A stretch of 64,000 nt of DNA from Lycorma delicatula. Lineage: Eukaryota; Arthropoda; Insecta; Hemiptera; Fulgoridae. Both the position numbers and the translations under genes were made by a program. Positions within the stretch are counted from its first letter, which is position 1; the number at the start of each line of letters is the position of its first letter. The stretch is from positions 16,942,501-17,006,500 of the forward strand of contig NC_134460.1 in assembly GCF_047948215.1 (NCBI RefSeq), read 5' to 3'. Under the pieces are notes generated by a model that saw only the letters and a list, made by a program, of their open reading frames with translations, did no database searches and had not been told where the DNA came from. Below are positions 54,460 through 64,000 of this stretch, piece by piece.

Positions 54460-55700
54460 ATGGCCGTGCAAAATTATACATTTTAACAATATTTTCCCTT
54501 AATTCTATCGAAGCATTATTTATTTAAAAGAAAAATTGTATTTACAGATCTGTAATATACACAAAAAGGCAATTCAAGAAGTGGTATCGCACTTAGAAAA
54601 ACATTAAAACAATCTTTTTTGTCTATCGCTGTTATTATTACCTTGGAATATTCTGTCGTCATTTACAAACAGTGCAACTGTAAATAATTAATGTAAAACA
54701 GGTTCAAAAACTCGCATTAATATTTTGTACAATTAAGAAAATTAATTGTATGTCATTACTTACTTTTAGTAGAGGACCGTGGTGCAAAATAGCATCATTT
54801 CATTATTCGCAGAAACCAATCGGTAGACCGATAAAATTATGTCTCTTAGTTTGTATTGTCGGTCTGAAATTTATTATTGAATATATTACAGAAAAAAACA
54901 CACGACATTTATTTTATTTGCATCAAATTAGTTAGTACAGATTAGATAGGTATCTGTTATTCTTTTGTCTGATTATTTCTCAATAAACATTTATCGTAAT
55001 ATTTAGTAGTGTTAATTTACTATTTTTATTTAGCTATCTTTATATATATATTTAATAACATTAAGTTAGCATTATTGTAACATAAATATGCTCTAAATCA
55101 GCAGACAGAATATGTTCTAGTCCAGATCTGTTAATCATGTAATTTTGCGTCTCTCCACTTTACGTTCAGTTCGATTAACTGCTTTTATTTACAGTCGATT
55201 GTAGTACGTATCAAATTAAGTAATAATTTACTCGCGTAATAATTACCACATAAAATTACAACGTCGATTTTTTCCCGTAACTCTTGACTATTTGTTACCC
55301 GATTTTCAAAAATAAAATGACATTTTGTTCACAATAAAAGGCGTAATATTTTAGCAAAGATAAAACAAAGATGAACATTTACGGAGATAAAACGGATTGA
55401 AAAATAAACATCGCCGCCGTTTTTTAATTTACGAAGGTATTAAATTCCTGATTTTTTCTAATTTTAAAATTTTATTACTAAGACGCTTACCAAATATTAA
55501 AGTGATTCGTCTATCCGAAGTGGAGATATACGTTTTTATATAAAAATAACAAAATTGCGGACAGTGGCAGAACGAAGGAGAAATTGCCATTCCTAAGGAT
55601 ATTTTTCGTTTAGTTTTACAAATAGAATCCGAAAAAGTAGTGCCAGCCCAGTATTTTAGAAACACTCTGTATACACATACGTAATCGTCCTTATTAAAAA
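54460..55700. other. AT-rich, CpG-containing intergenic sequence
   Basis: No supported gene or known element. Confidence 0.4.
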
Positions 55701-56205
55701 TACATATAAAAATTAAATATGTATGAAAATTGAATGTTTGGATTAATCGTATTAAAGAGCTCTTTAAATTTTAAATAACTGCATTTAAATATTTTCTTAT
55801 TGATGTAAGACAGGTGAGGACATTTAATTTTTAAATACCTGCTATTTCTACAACGTCATAATCCATTAAAAATTAAATATATATGAAAATCGAATTTTTC
55901 GATTAATCGAATTAAAGAGCTCTTTAAATTTTAAATAACCGCGTTTAAATGTTTTCTAATCGATGTAAGACTGGTGAGGACATTTAATTTTTAAATACCT
56001 GCTATTTCTACAACGTCATAATCCATTTAAAAATTAAATATATATGAAAATCGAATTTTTCCATTAATCGAATTAAAGAGCTCTTTAAATTTTAAATAAC
56101 CGCGTTTAAATGTTTTCTAATCGATGTAAGACTGGTGGGGACATTTAATTTTTAAATACCTGCTATTTCTACAACGTCATAATTCATTTAAAAATTAAAT
56201 CCTCT
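55700..56205. repeat. three tandem units of about 160 bp
   Basis: The marker GAGCTCTTTAAATTTTAAAT starts at 55757, 55917 and 56078, so the period is 160-161 bp. Units 2 and 3 are almost identical, unit 1 more diverged. No ORF; satellite-like. Confidence 0.92.
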
Positions 56206-56413
56206 CAAAGTTGATTTAATATTTCAATACCGCGTAACTATGTTTTCTTCTTTATTTAAATACCATCTTTTTTCTTTTTTAATTATTATTTTTTTTTTTA
56301 GTTGAATTCTTTTAAAAATGTATTTTAATTTTTACAATTGTTTTTATTATTATAAACATTTATTGTTTATATTATACATATATATATATATACATATACA
56401 TATATATATATAT

Positions 56414-56760
56414 CGAAGTTTGGGAAAAATTTAGTACTTTTTAACAGGATCCGAATTTTTGGAAGAAAATCGTAAATATCCGCCGTAATATCTCGGCAAC
56501 CGCCGGTCCGATTTTTACGATTCAAACGGCGTAAGTATCGGCAGGTCGAGCGCTAACCGTTTAACTCATCGGGTACGCTCTTGATCGACCGGATCTCGGT
56601 CATCCGAAAATTAATTCTTTTAGCCCTGCGTTTTGATCGCACTCACCCGACGTAATACGTACAGATCCGATGTTTCGCTAAACACGCTCAAATCTGTGCG
56701 CTAGCGATTACCGGTCCGCAGGGTCTAGTTGCAGAGGCGTGCCCTCCGCAGTAGTATATT
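56414..56760. repeat. dispersed repeat, CpG-intact copy
   Basis: Colinear with 10978-11410 but rich in CpG (CGCCGTAATATCTCGGCAAC; ACTCATCGGGTACGCTC). A (TA)n-rich tract precedes it, as in the other copy. Confidence 0.75.
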
Positions 56761-56944
56761 CGCTAAATTGGGGCGAAGAAGAAATATAATCGCCAAATCC
56801 TTCGTAAAAAAAAAAACCTGTAAATATATTGTAATTCGAAAAAAGCGTGTACGCGCGCAGAAAGAAACGGGGTTCAGCAAAGTTAAAAAACCTGCAATAC
56901 GGTGGTTTTTTAATTTTTTTTGCCGTATTGAATCAAACTTAATT

Positions 56945-57078
56945 TTTTAAATAGTAAGGTTGACGTACGATACGTGATTTCGGTTTAAAATTCATCACGT
57001 TTACTAGGACTTGAAATCTCGATTTCCAAATCAGCTGATTTGGGAAGACGCGTTCACCACTAGACTAAGGCGGTGGGT
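56945..57078 (-). mobile_element. tRNA-derived SINE fragment
   Basis: The minus strand gives an A box (TTAGTCTAGTGGTGAACG) and a degenerate B box (GAGATTTCAAGTCC), followed by a body without ORF. The B box departs from the GGTTCGANTCC consensus. Confidence 0.55.
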
Positions 57079-57184
57079 TTAATTTATCACGGAACTGTGT
57101 CAACACGTTCTTTACTAAGCTGATCTGGCTTTTTGTTATTTAAGTTATTCATATTTGTAATTAGTTCATCGTGCTCGGACAAAA

Positions 57185-57301
57185 ATGTCTAGTGATATCG
57201 AAACACATGAGAGTAATCAAACTCAGTTTGATATAACAAAGACTGAATGCAGTAGAGCTGCATTTATTAATGCTCTTAAGAATTCAGTTGTATTGAACAG
57301 G
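57185..57301 (+). CDS. possible first coding exon, gene unrecognised
   Basis: From the ATG at 57185 a 39-codon frame (MSSDIETHESNQTQFDITK, then ECSRAAFINALKNSVVLNR) has normal protein composition and none of the AT-rich bias of nearby ORFs. It ends at AACAG|GTC, a possible weak donor, right where an RTE-like element begins. If real, it starts a plus-strand gene divergent from cueball. I do not recognise the protein and found no continuation beyond the insertion. Confidence 0.35.
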
Positions 57302-58010
57302 TCTTTTTTTTGTCTTCAGTCATTTGAATGGTTTGATGCAGCTCTCCAAGATTCCCTATCTAGTGCAAGTCGTTTCATTTCAGTATACCCTCTACATCCT
57401 ACATCCCCAACAATTTGTTTTACATACTCCAAACGTGGCCTGCCTACACAATTTTTCCCTTCTACCTGTCCTTCCAATATTAAAGCGACTATTCCAGGAT
57501 GCCTTAGTATGTGGCCTATAAGTCTGTTTCTTCTTTTAACTATATTTTTCCAAGTGCTTCTTTCTTCATCTATTTGTCGCAATACCTCTTCATTTGTCAC
57601 TTTATCCACCCGTCTGATTTTTAACATTCTCCTATAGCACCACATTTCAAAAGCTTCTAACCTTTTCTTCTCAGATACTCCGATCGTCCAAGTTTCACTT
57701 CCATATAAAGCGATGCTCCAAACATATACTTTCAAAAATCTTTTCCTGGCATTTAAATTAATTTTTGATGTAAACAAATTATATTTCTTACTGAAGGCTC
57801 GTTTAGGTTGTGCTATTCGGCATTTTATATCACTCCTGCTTCGTCCATCTTTAGTAATTGTACTTCCCAAATAACAAAATTCTTCTACCTCTATAATCTT
57901 TTCTCCTCCTATTTTCACATTCAGTGGTCCATCTTTGTTATTTCTACTACATTTCATTACTTTTGTTTTGTTCTTGTTTATTTTATCATTTAGTGAGATC
58001 TCAGATTCCT
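57302..58010 (-). mobile_element. RTE-like retrotransposon, 5'-truncated
   Basis: The longest copy of the family: a minus-strand frame of 213 codons (57316-57957) carries [44 protein letters not shown] and WRAASNHSND. Upstream, KNKTKVMK and ESEISLND extend it to about 58010, where a segment seems missing. No target duplication is obvious, unlike the 37.1- and 49.0-kb copies. Confidence 0.85.
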
Positions 58011-58560
58011 TAAAAATAAGATAAAAGGAAAACCCTTACAAATATATGAAATTAATTAATATTCAATAAATAATATTTTTTTATTCTGACTGGAACTTAA
58101 TCATACCATTATATAATTATATCCAGTCATCATAAAATAAATTATTAATGGAAAAACAAATTATAAGATAAAAAAAGAAGTGATTAAAGTCTATATTAAT
58201 TGTTTATATAAAACACATGAAATTATGTTAAGGTAAATATTTAAACATAAAAATCACAAAAAGATAGGTCACAATTTAGAGGGTACTACTGAAAATTATC
58301 TTAAGCATATATTTAAATGCATGTTGATCGGAATGCAGATAAATTGTGCCTTTTTTGTAATTAGTATTATATGTTGTTTCCATTAAAGAGAAGCACAATA
58401 AGGCCCTTTCTCTTAAGCTGAAGTATTGTGTCAAGTTATGTGAAAACAGTACTGTTGTCTGGTTCAGTTCAGATGGACGCTGTTACTTTTTAAGAATAAA
58501 TGACAACTCTTTTTAGTAAAGATTGCACATTCATAAATATAAGCATAAGGATAGAACCGG
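58011..58560. other. AT-rich sequence
   Basis: CpG-poor; nothing recognised. Confidence 0.4.
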
Positions 58561-58564
58561 ATAT

Positions 58565-59280
58565 TTAATTTTCTAAATACAGGTCTACACCATTAATTCT
58601 AAATCTTTTTCACTGCCGCCCAAATTGAGAATCAAAAATTTTCTAGCACCCCCAAAATGTTTAAACTTACCATCTGTTAAAAATAATAATTGCAATTGCT
58701 GTTTTTAAGTTGCGCTCTTAAAAACAGTATTTAAAAACCCATTAATTCCACATTTATTTGTATCAATATGTTGCTTAGATCGGGAGATATGCAGCATTAA
58801 AGACAAAAGTGTCCTTTTCGCTTTAAAGCGGATTATTTTGGTTCAAAAAACATACAGATATAAAAAAAAGAAGAAAATGTATTATTCAAGCTTTAATCTT
58901 TGTTTTATTCCTCTCTCTAAGCTTCTCGGTTGCAAAGTTGAAGTAGTGTGATTACAATCATTTTTTATCATAAAATATAGGCGTCCCTTTAATTTTTTGT
59001 ACTAGTATAGTAGGTATTTAATCTTAGTTTTAAATATCAGGAAAACATAACTTTTGCCTTTATTTTTAATCAACTGCCACCTTCCTAGACTGCCTGAACG
59101 CCCCCAACTTTCTGTGGGCCTTTCACCACCCCTCCTGAAGGCCTCCAGTGCCCACAAGGGGATGTTTATCGTCCACTCTGAGAACGAATGGTCTACACGA
59201 TTCACTTATAAATACCAGATAATGATCGGGCAGCCCAATTTTCTATTTTAAAAATTCAATCTAACTTTGAGGGAGCGCCA
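58565..59280. mobile_element. possible non-autonomous hAT-like element
   Basis: The left part (TTTTTCACTGCCGCCCAAATT, CTAGCACCCCCAAAATG) and right part (CCTTTCACCACCCCTC, GAGGGAGCGCC) contain the short GC-rich patches seen near ends of some hAT elements. The inverted ends are not clean, and no transposase is present. Confidence 0.3.
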
Positions 59281-59445
59281 AGATTTGATATTAAACTTTA
59301 TGTAAGAATATATGTAGGCATAATATAAACATTTCCTACAAACTGCATACTTTCTGACTAAAAAAAAAATCAATTTCTACTTATCGGCATACAGGTCAAC
59401 AATAAGTGACTGAATGAGAATGATAATAATCGTTTTATTGTTATA

Positions 59446-59600
59446 GTCATTGTTTCATGCTGATCTCTGTGGATCTCGCACTTCACATCAGGAGATCATG
59501 GGTTCAAATCCAGGTCAATCATGTCACTTTCTGCACACTACAAAATTCATTATCATCTATGAGGAAATGTAAACGGGAATAAACCTGTGGTTACTGTAGA
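59446..59600 (+). mobile_element. degenerate tRNA-derived SINE
   Basis: A B box-like GGGTTCAAATCCAGGTCA followed by ATCATGTCACTTTCTGCACAC parallels the body start of the SINE at 49872. The A box is decayed. Confidence 0.5.
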
Positions 59601-60198
59601 AATAAAGATTAATAAATAGTATATGATTATACCATGTATCTGATAGTCTTATATTTTCGGTAATTTTTTTAACTTTGTTAAACTGTGTGTTATGAACATT
59701 TCTCTGAATAACTAATATAAACTATACTCTTCTACATTTTCCTTTTATTATTACTACATTATAAAGCAAACTCTACAAAATCTCTTATAATGATATTTAA
59801 TCAGCTGTTTAAAAAACTAATAACCTACAGGAAAAATTAAAGAAACTGAAAAATTCAAATACCCAGGGGAGATTAGTAAAGTCAACATCTCGGAAAAAAC
59901 CATTATGTCCAAAATCAGTAAAATGGCTAGCCATCAATTAACTAAAAACACCTGCAGTAAAAAGATAAGATCACTCAATGCCAGACTAAGACTAGAGGTT
60001 GGGAGGTGCTTCAGCAGGAACAGTCGCTTAGCGACCATGAAGTAATCTATTTTGAACTGGAGGCCTCATGATCATGAGGGGTTGATGTATAAGTAAGAAG
60101 AGTGGTTAGTGCGTCTGACATTGAGAGGGTGCAACATATTGTACAAGAGTGTTTAGGTCACCTGTGACATTTCACCAGAGTTTTTAACAGAGGTAATT

Positions 60199-61363
60199 TT
60201 GAAGGCTTGCCATATGCTGCTGGAGAAGGCACGACCAAAGGATAAATGTGTATATTGGTGGTTGCCTGAGGTAGCGGCAGCTAGAAGGGCCTGTTTTGGT
60301 GTTTTTGGTGCAAGGAGGCGTCTGCAGCGAGCAAATCATAGAGATGCGACGGAGGAGATTGATTTGGCACTGGAAAAATTAAGGTGTCGGAAAGCTTTGA
60401 AGAAAGAAATTACGAGCAGTAAGAGAGAGAAGTGGCAGGAGTTGTGCGATCACCTTGATAGCGACATATGGGGAGACGCCTTCAAGATTGTTAGTAAAAA
60501 GTTCGGGAGGGCATTGCCTGAATTGTTGAGGGGGCTACTGGAGGTCTGCGTGGAGGTACTGTTTCCCAGGAGGCCATGTGAGGTATTGGAGGTGGTTGCT
60601 GTGACAGAGATTCCTCCATTTGATGAGATAGAATTAAGAAGTGTGGTGACGAAAATCAGTACGCGAAAAAGTCCGAAGAGAGATATTAGCATCGATGGGT
60701 AGGTCCGTTGTCTTGTACAGTTCCAGCCTGGAGGAGGGCATTAGATAAGAAGATTGTGAGAACGAGACTGCTCTCTTTGCAGAGGCTGTTGGCAACTGGG
60801 GTGGTGCGGTCGTACCGAACTGTTTCGACGGAAGCAATTTTAGTAATAGTGGCCATGCCACCTTTAGATCTGATAACAGAGAAGGTAGTGGAGAGATCAG
60901 CGGGTTGCCAAAAGGTCAAGCTAAGCAAGATACGTTCATGAAGTGGCAGCACCGTTGGGAAAGGACGAGAAGGCTGATCTCACAGATCAAACCATGGCTG
61001 GACAGAAGGTATGACAGTTAGCCTATGAGATGATGCAGTTCCTGTCCAGTCATGGCTGCTTCAACAAGTATCTGTGGGACAGAAAGAGGAGGAGGTCGGA
61101 TGGGTGCCTCTACTATGGAGAGTGATGCAGTGGAGCACACAATGTTCCACTGTGTCAGATGGGTGATGGAGAGGAGAGATATGGAGTATGTTATTGGTGT
61201 GATCACCACAGATAACGTGGTGGAAACGATGTTGTTTAATCGGCGGAATTGGGACGCCATTTGTAATATGGTCATCCGTATAATGACAGCTAAGGCTAGG
61301 GAGGAGGTGGAAGATGAGGAGGATGATAGGGAGACGTCGAAAATGGAGATTTGGGGTTTCTAG
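60199..61363 (+). pseudogene. R1-clade polyprotein, internally deleted
   Basis: The first frame (60199-60702) reads YWWLPEVAAARRACFG, a coiled Arg-rich stretch, KFGRALPE and VTEIPPFDEIELRSVVTKI ending at KSP...DG, the entry to the RT fingers. It then jumps to RRALDKKIVRTRLLSLQRLL, VVRSYRTVSTEAILVI (thumb side) and, from 61052, the C-terminal region DAVEHTMFHC...NRRNWDAICNMVIRIM. Some 300 or more residues of RT, including the YADD box, are missing; frames shift between blocks. Confidence 0.75.
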
Positions 61364-61379
61364 ATAAGGGGTTAGGTGG

Positions 61380-61763
61380 ATAGCCCCTTTTTAGGAGGCG
61401 TGGGATGCCGAGGTGTCTTACATCCGATGAGTGAAAGGGACCTCCAGGGGATTTGTTAGGGTGTTAAAATGTAAAGACCAGAGTCCCGGGTGAAAGGTCA
61501 TCTAGGGAGCCCTCCTCATCTAGGAGGCAAGGCATAAAGGAAGACCAGAGTCCCAGGTGGAGGTCCCTCTGGGGGGACTTCCACTTAGAGGCAAGACAAT
61601 AGGAAAGACCCAGTCCCGGCCTACCAGGTAGTACCCCATGCTGAGAATGACATAGTCGGGTCCAGCATGGTCACTAGGGAGGTTAGAGGCAAAGGCACTC
61701 TTGGGATTGAGTCGTGCTTCATCGGTCTAGGTCTGGTACCAAGGAGAAGGGGTGAAAAAAAAA
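61380..61763 (+). repeat. R1-clade 3' UTR with short tandem repeats
   Basis: The block AAAGACCAGAGTCCCGGGTG recurs as GAAGACCAGAGTCCCAGGTG and AAAGACCCAGTCCCGG, about 75 bp apart, followed by an A tail at 61754-61763. Confidence 0.7.
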
Positions 61764-62399
61764 AGACTAAGACACTACTGCACAATCATTTCATTGGAAG
61801 CTCTATATCCAACTCAACATCTGACAACAAACTTCTAATTAACAAAAAATGAATACTCAGAAAAAGTCTTTCAGCCCATCAAAGACAGAAAAGAAGACAC
61901 AATAATGACGAACTTTACACGAACATGAAGAAAATATCAGATTTAATCAGAAAAAGAAGAATCCCTTTTACGGTCATCTACAAAGAATGAACCTCAACAG
62001 GCTATTTATACACTTTAAAAATCTAGAAACTAATAACAACTGAAACAGAGAAACTGAAAAAGACATAGAAGAAAGGAAAATAATACAAGAAGACATCAAA
62101 GAACATTTACTATGAGAAAGAATTGCAAAATATTTCAGGTTTCCAGGACAGAAAAAACCATAGAAGAAATATTTCTTACCTGGATAAAAGAAAAAATGTA
62201 AAATACTGGAAAATAATAAAGGAGATATGGAAGAGAAAGAAACTGAAAAAAAGAAATAACATGTACATAAAAGCAATTTGATTAAACAAGCGAGATTAAA
62301 ACTACAATTCAATCAAACATAAATTGTGTAACTTATGACATCAAATATTGATATTAGTTTATTTAACCCCCTTAACGGTTTTTGACGAAATTACTCGTC

Positions 62400-63012
62400 A
62401 TTAGAAATAGCTGATGAACTTCGAATCCAAGAAGTAATAAGTGTGAATTGTATCAAGAAGTGGTAGAGCAGGTCGGAAGAACTAATGCCTCTCTTATATT
62501 AACATTTAATCTCCTGGTAATACCAGGAGCATCAAAATCTTGCTCGAAGATGGAGATCCGTGCTCAATGTGCTCAGGAAAGCCACAATGACACAGACTGC
62601 CATGAGATGAAAAATATGTGAACTATAGTGGTTCACACGCAGCCCGCTCTCGAGACTGCCCAATTTTTAAAGAGGAAAAGGCGATTCTCAGACTTTCTAC
62701 TGAGCACAAGCTATCTTTCTGGCTGCATGCAGAGAATACAGAAAAACACTTAAATTCACAGAACCTTGTTAATTCATATGTATCTTTTGCCACTGCTGCG
62801 TCAAAACAAACTCCTGTGAATTTAGATATTCAGCAGTGTGGATCCTGCAATAAGCTGAAAAAACTTGTTCAGATGTTATCTGATCAAGTCGCTTCACTTA
62901 AGGCCACTATTTCAGAGCTGAGGAAAATGAACAATAAGTCGTTACAGTTAGTGAAGATACCACATTATAACTGTGACACAACTGAAGGAGACAGATACAC
63001 TGAAACGACTTG
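62400..63012 (+). pseudogene. I/Jockey-like retrotransposon gag (ORF1) fragment
   Basis: Frames include CSMCSGKPQ...HNDTDCHE (a CCHC-type knuckle), then YVNYSGSHAARSRDCPIFKE and EKAILRLSTEHKLSFWLHA, ending with a coiled-coil-like LSDQVASLKATISELRKM. The family pattern of the second knuckle is CxxCxxxHxxxxxxC; here both first Cys are Tyr. The endonuclease/RT ORF does not follow. Confidence 0.6.
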
Positions 63013-63029
63013 ATTGTTGCAACCGGCTT

Positions 63030-63500
63030 CTCCAAAACATTGTTGGCGACAGTTAGACCTAATGTTGTATTTCATGTCAGACGAGGCACGGTTTCTTCAT
63101 TTAAAAGACAATATTAATTCACAGATCACCAAGTACTAAATGGCAAGGAATCCTCACAAGATATTCGAGCGTTCACTTCACGATGAGAAAATTGGTGTTA
63201 CATACCGTTTGCGGTAATTGTATAGTGGGAACGATATTTTTTGACCAAACTGTGAATACACAAGTTTCCTCTCAATTTTCAAAGAATTCTATGCACAAGT
63301 AACACGTGATAATGAAAAAGAATTCAGCTTCTTCCAAAAAGATGGAGTAACTTGTCACACATCAAACGTTCTGAAGGTGAACATTAAACAAAAAATCAAC
63401 ACAAATGACATTTTGCATCAGACAACACTCAATATGAACAGTTGAGCACAAAAGTGCATCGATGTCCAGGGTGGCCACATTTTAAACATCTTTTGTAACA
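63030..63500 (+). pseudogene. DUF4817/IS630-like transposase remnant
   Basis: Frames give FMSDEARFLHLKDNINSQ (catalytic Asp region), NPHKIFERSLHDEKIGV, then FYAQVTRDNEKEFSFFQKDG followed by TCHTSNV (second catalytic Asp) and a C-terminal CIDVQGGHI motif. Several stops and shifts. Confidence 0.65.
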
Positions 63501-64000
63501 ATAAGGTATATAAATGCAACATTTAAATTATGTTTTATATTTTTCTTATTTAATTTATCCGTATCATTTATCAAATTTCATTCCAAAATAACCTACCGAT
63601 TCTGCAGAGGTTACATTATGAGTTCGGTTTTATATTGCTCACCCTGTATGAAGGGATTTGTTAAATTAATTATAAAAGTAAATTTCTACACATTGTTTTT
63701 TTTTACACCATACTAATGTGTCACATTACTTTTTTTCTTACATTGTACATGTTCCAAATTTCTTTTTTATTTTAGTGACTTTATTTTTACCCATTTAAAC
63801 ATTAGAATGATATGTCCAGTGTATATATATATTAAACTTTTTAAATTATCTTTTCCAGTTATCCAGATCTGGCCTAGCAAAGGTCAGTGGTATTCCACAG
63901 TATGCAAAATCTAATACTCTTACCACTTCATTTTCCACTTTTACATTTTTTGATTTAACAGAGATGTTCTCTTCAATTGATAAAGGATCTTTTAGAATAT
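63501..64000. other. AT-rich sequence at window edge
   Basis: No gene recognised. Confidence 0.4.

Larger units (their letters stand above)
50330..57180. promoter_or_regulatory. CpG-rich interval upstream of cueball start
   Basis: By eye CpG is frequent across this stretch (for example six CpGs in 51001-51060) and rare in most of the 4-48 kb and 58-59 kb sequence. In insects with gene-body methylation, bodies lose CpG while promoters and intergenic DNA keep them. The interval contains the tentative first cueball exon and ends at the ATG of an unrecognised plus-strand ORF. Naming it a regulatory zone is inference; no core promoter element was identified. Confidence 0.35.
59993..61763 (+). mobile_element. 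R1-clade non-LTR element, RT-deleted, with TSD
   Basis: The element is flanked by the exact 10-bp duplication AGACTAAGAC (59983-59992 and 61764-61773) and ends in an A tail. Its GC content is far above that of its surroundings. It keeps the end of the endonuclease (SDHEVIYFELE), the segment before the RT domain, and the C-terminal region, but most of the RT palm is gone. Inserted inside an older LINE. Confidence 0.82.
59820..62290 (+). pseudogene. old LINE split by an R1-clade insertion
   Basis: Left part (59820-59992) reads KETEKFKYPGEISKV, SHQLTKNTCSKKIRSLNARL; right part (61764-62290) resumes in the same frame as HYCTIISLEALYP, then FQPIKDRKED and YGHLQRMNLNRL. This is the C-terminal region of a LINE distinct from the RTE-like family. 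Restoring continuity across the insertion needs only removal of one target duplication. Confidence 0.6.

Noticed and set aside
57185..57637. Whole 150-codon plus ORF as one protein
   Set aside because: From 57302 on it is antisense of the RTE-like element; only the first 39 codons merit consideration.
1..64000. CRISPR arrays, bacterial operons or viral insertions
   Set aside because: No spaced direct repeats, no operon-like gene packing, and no recognisable viral gene; the coding remains are host or transposon-derived.

Overview
The window looks like nuclear DNA of an insect, most likely hemipteran or a similarly repeat-rich lineage. It is very AT-rich, its introns are long and full of transposon debris, tRNA-derived SINEs are present, and its one clearly recognisable host gene belongs to an insect-specific family. 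There are no bacterial features: no operons, CRISPR array or rRNA.

The backbone is one host gene on the minus strand, a cueball (cue) orthologue: a single-pass membrane protein with LDL-receptor YWTD blades, EGF-like modules, one transmembrane helix and a short cytoplasmic tail. I can place eight coding exons with GT-AG junctions and compatible phases: 51587-51632 (signal peptide, tentative), 47929-48141, 38205-38385, 35221-35414, 28207-28451, 23722-24229, 21324-21672 and 3753-3863. The product would be about 615 residues, close to the family length as I recall it. The EGF exon (23722-24229) is damaged: an in-frame TGA, an in-frame TAG, and one base missing from a C run that would restore the downstream phase. 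All other exons read cleanly. This gene spans about 48 kb of the 64 kb.

The introns hold the remaining recognisable sequence. They contain mariner/Tc1-like and DUF4817/IS630-like transposase remnants (5.2, 12.7, 22.0, 23.1, 24.4, 26.5, 31.3, 34.1 and 46.2 kb), a hAT element with TIRs and 8-bp target duplications (14880-18307) nested inside an inverted-repeat element, a MULE remnant (29.2-29.95 kb), an internally deleted Helitron (41768-43221), and a family of 5'-truncated RTE-like retrotransposons sharing one 3' end (32.8, 37.1, 44.0, 49.0 and 57.3 kb, several with 10-11 bp target duplications). Several hairpin MITEs and tandem repeats are also present.

Bases of about 50-57.2 kb, upstream of the proposed cueball start, are visibly richer in CpG and poorer in recognisable old transposon genes. 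At its far edge lies an unrecognised plus-strand ORF start (57185), immediately followed by an RTE insertion. I read this zone as a possible divergent intergenic/promoter region between two genes with methylated, CpG-depleted bodies; that is an inference. From 59.8 to 63.5 kb there is a nested stack: an R1-clade element inserted in an older LINE with a perfect target duplication, then an I/Jockey-like gag fragment and a DUF4817 transposase remnant. I see no convincing novel system; the strongest anomalies are the broken cueball EGF exon and the CpG-rich boundary.
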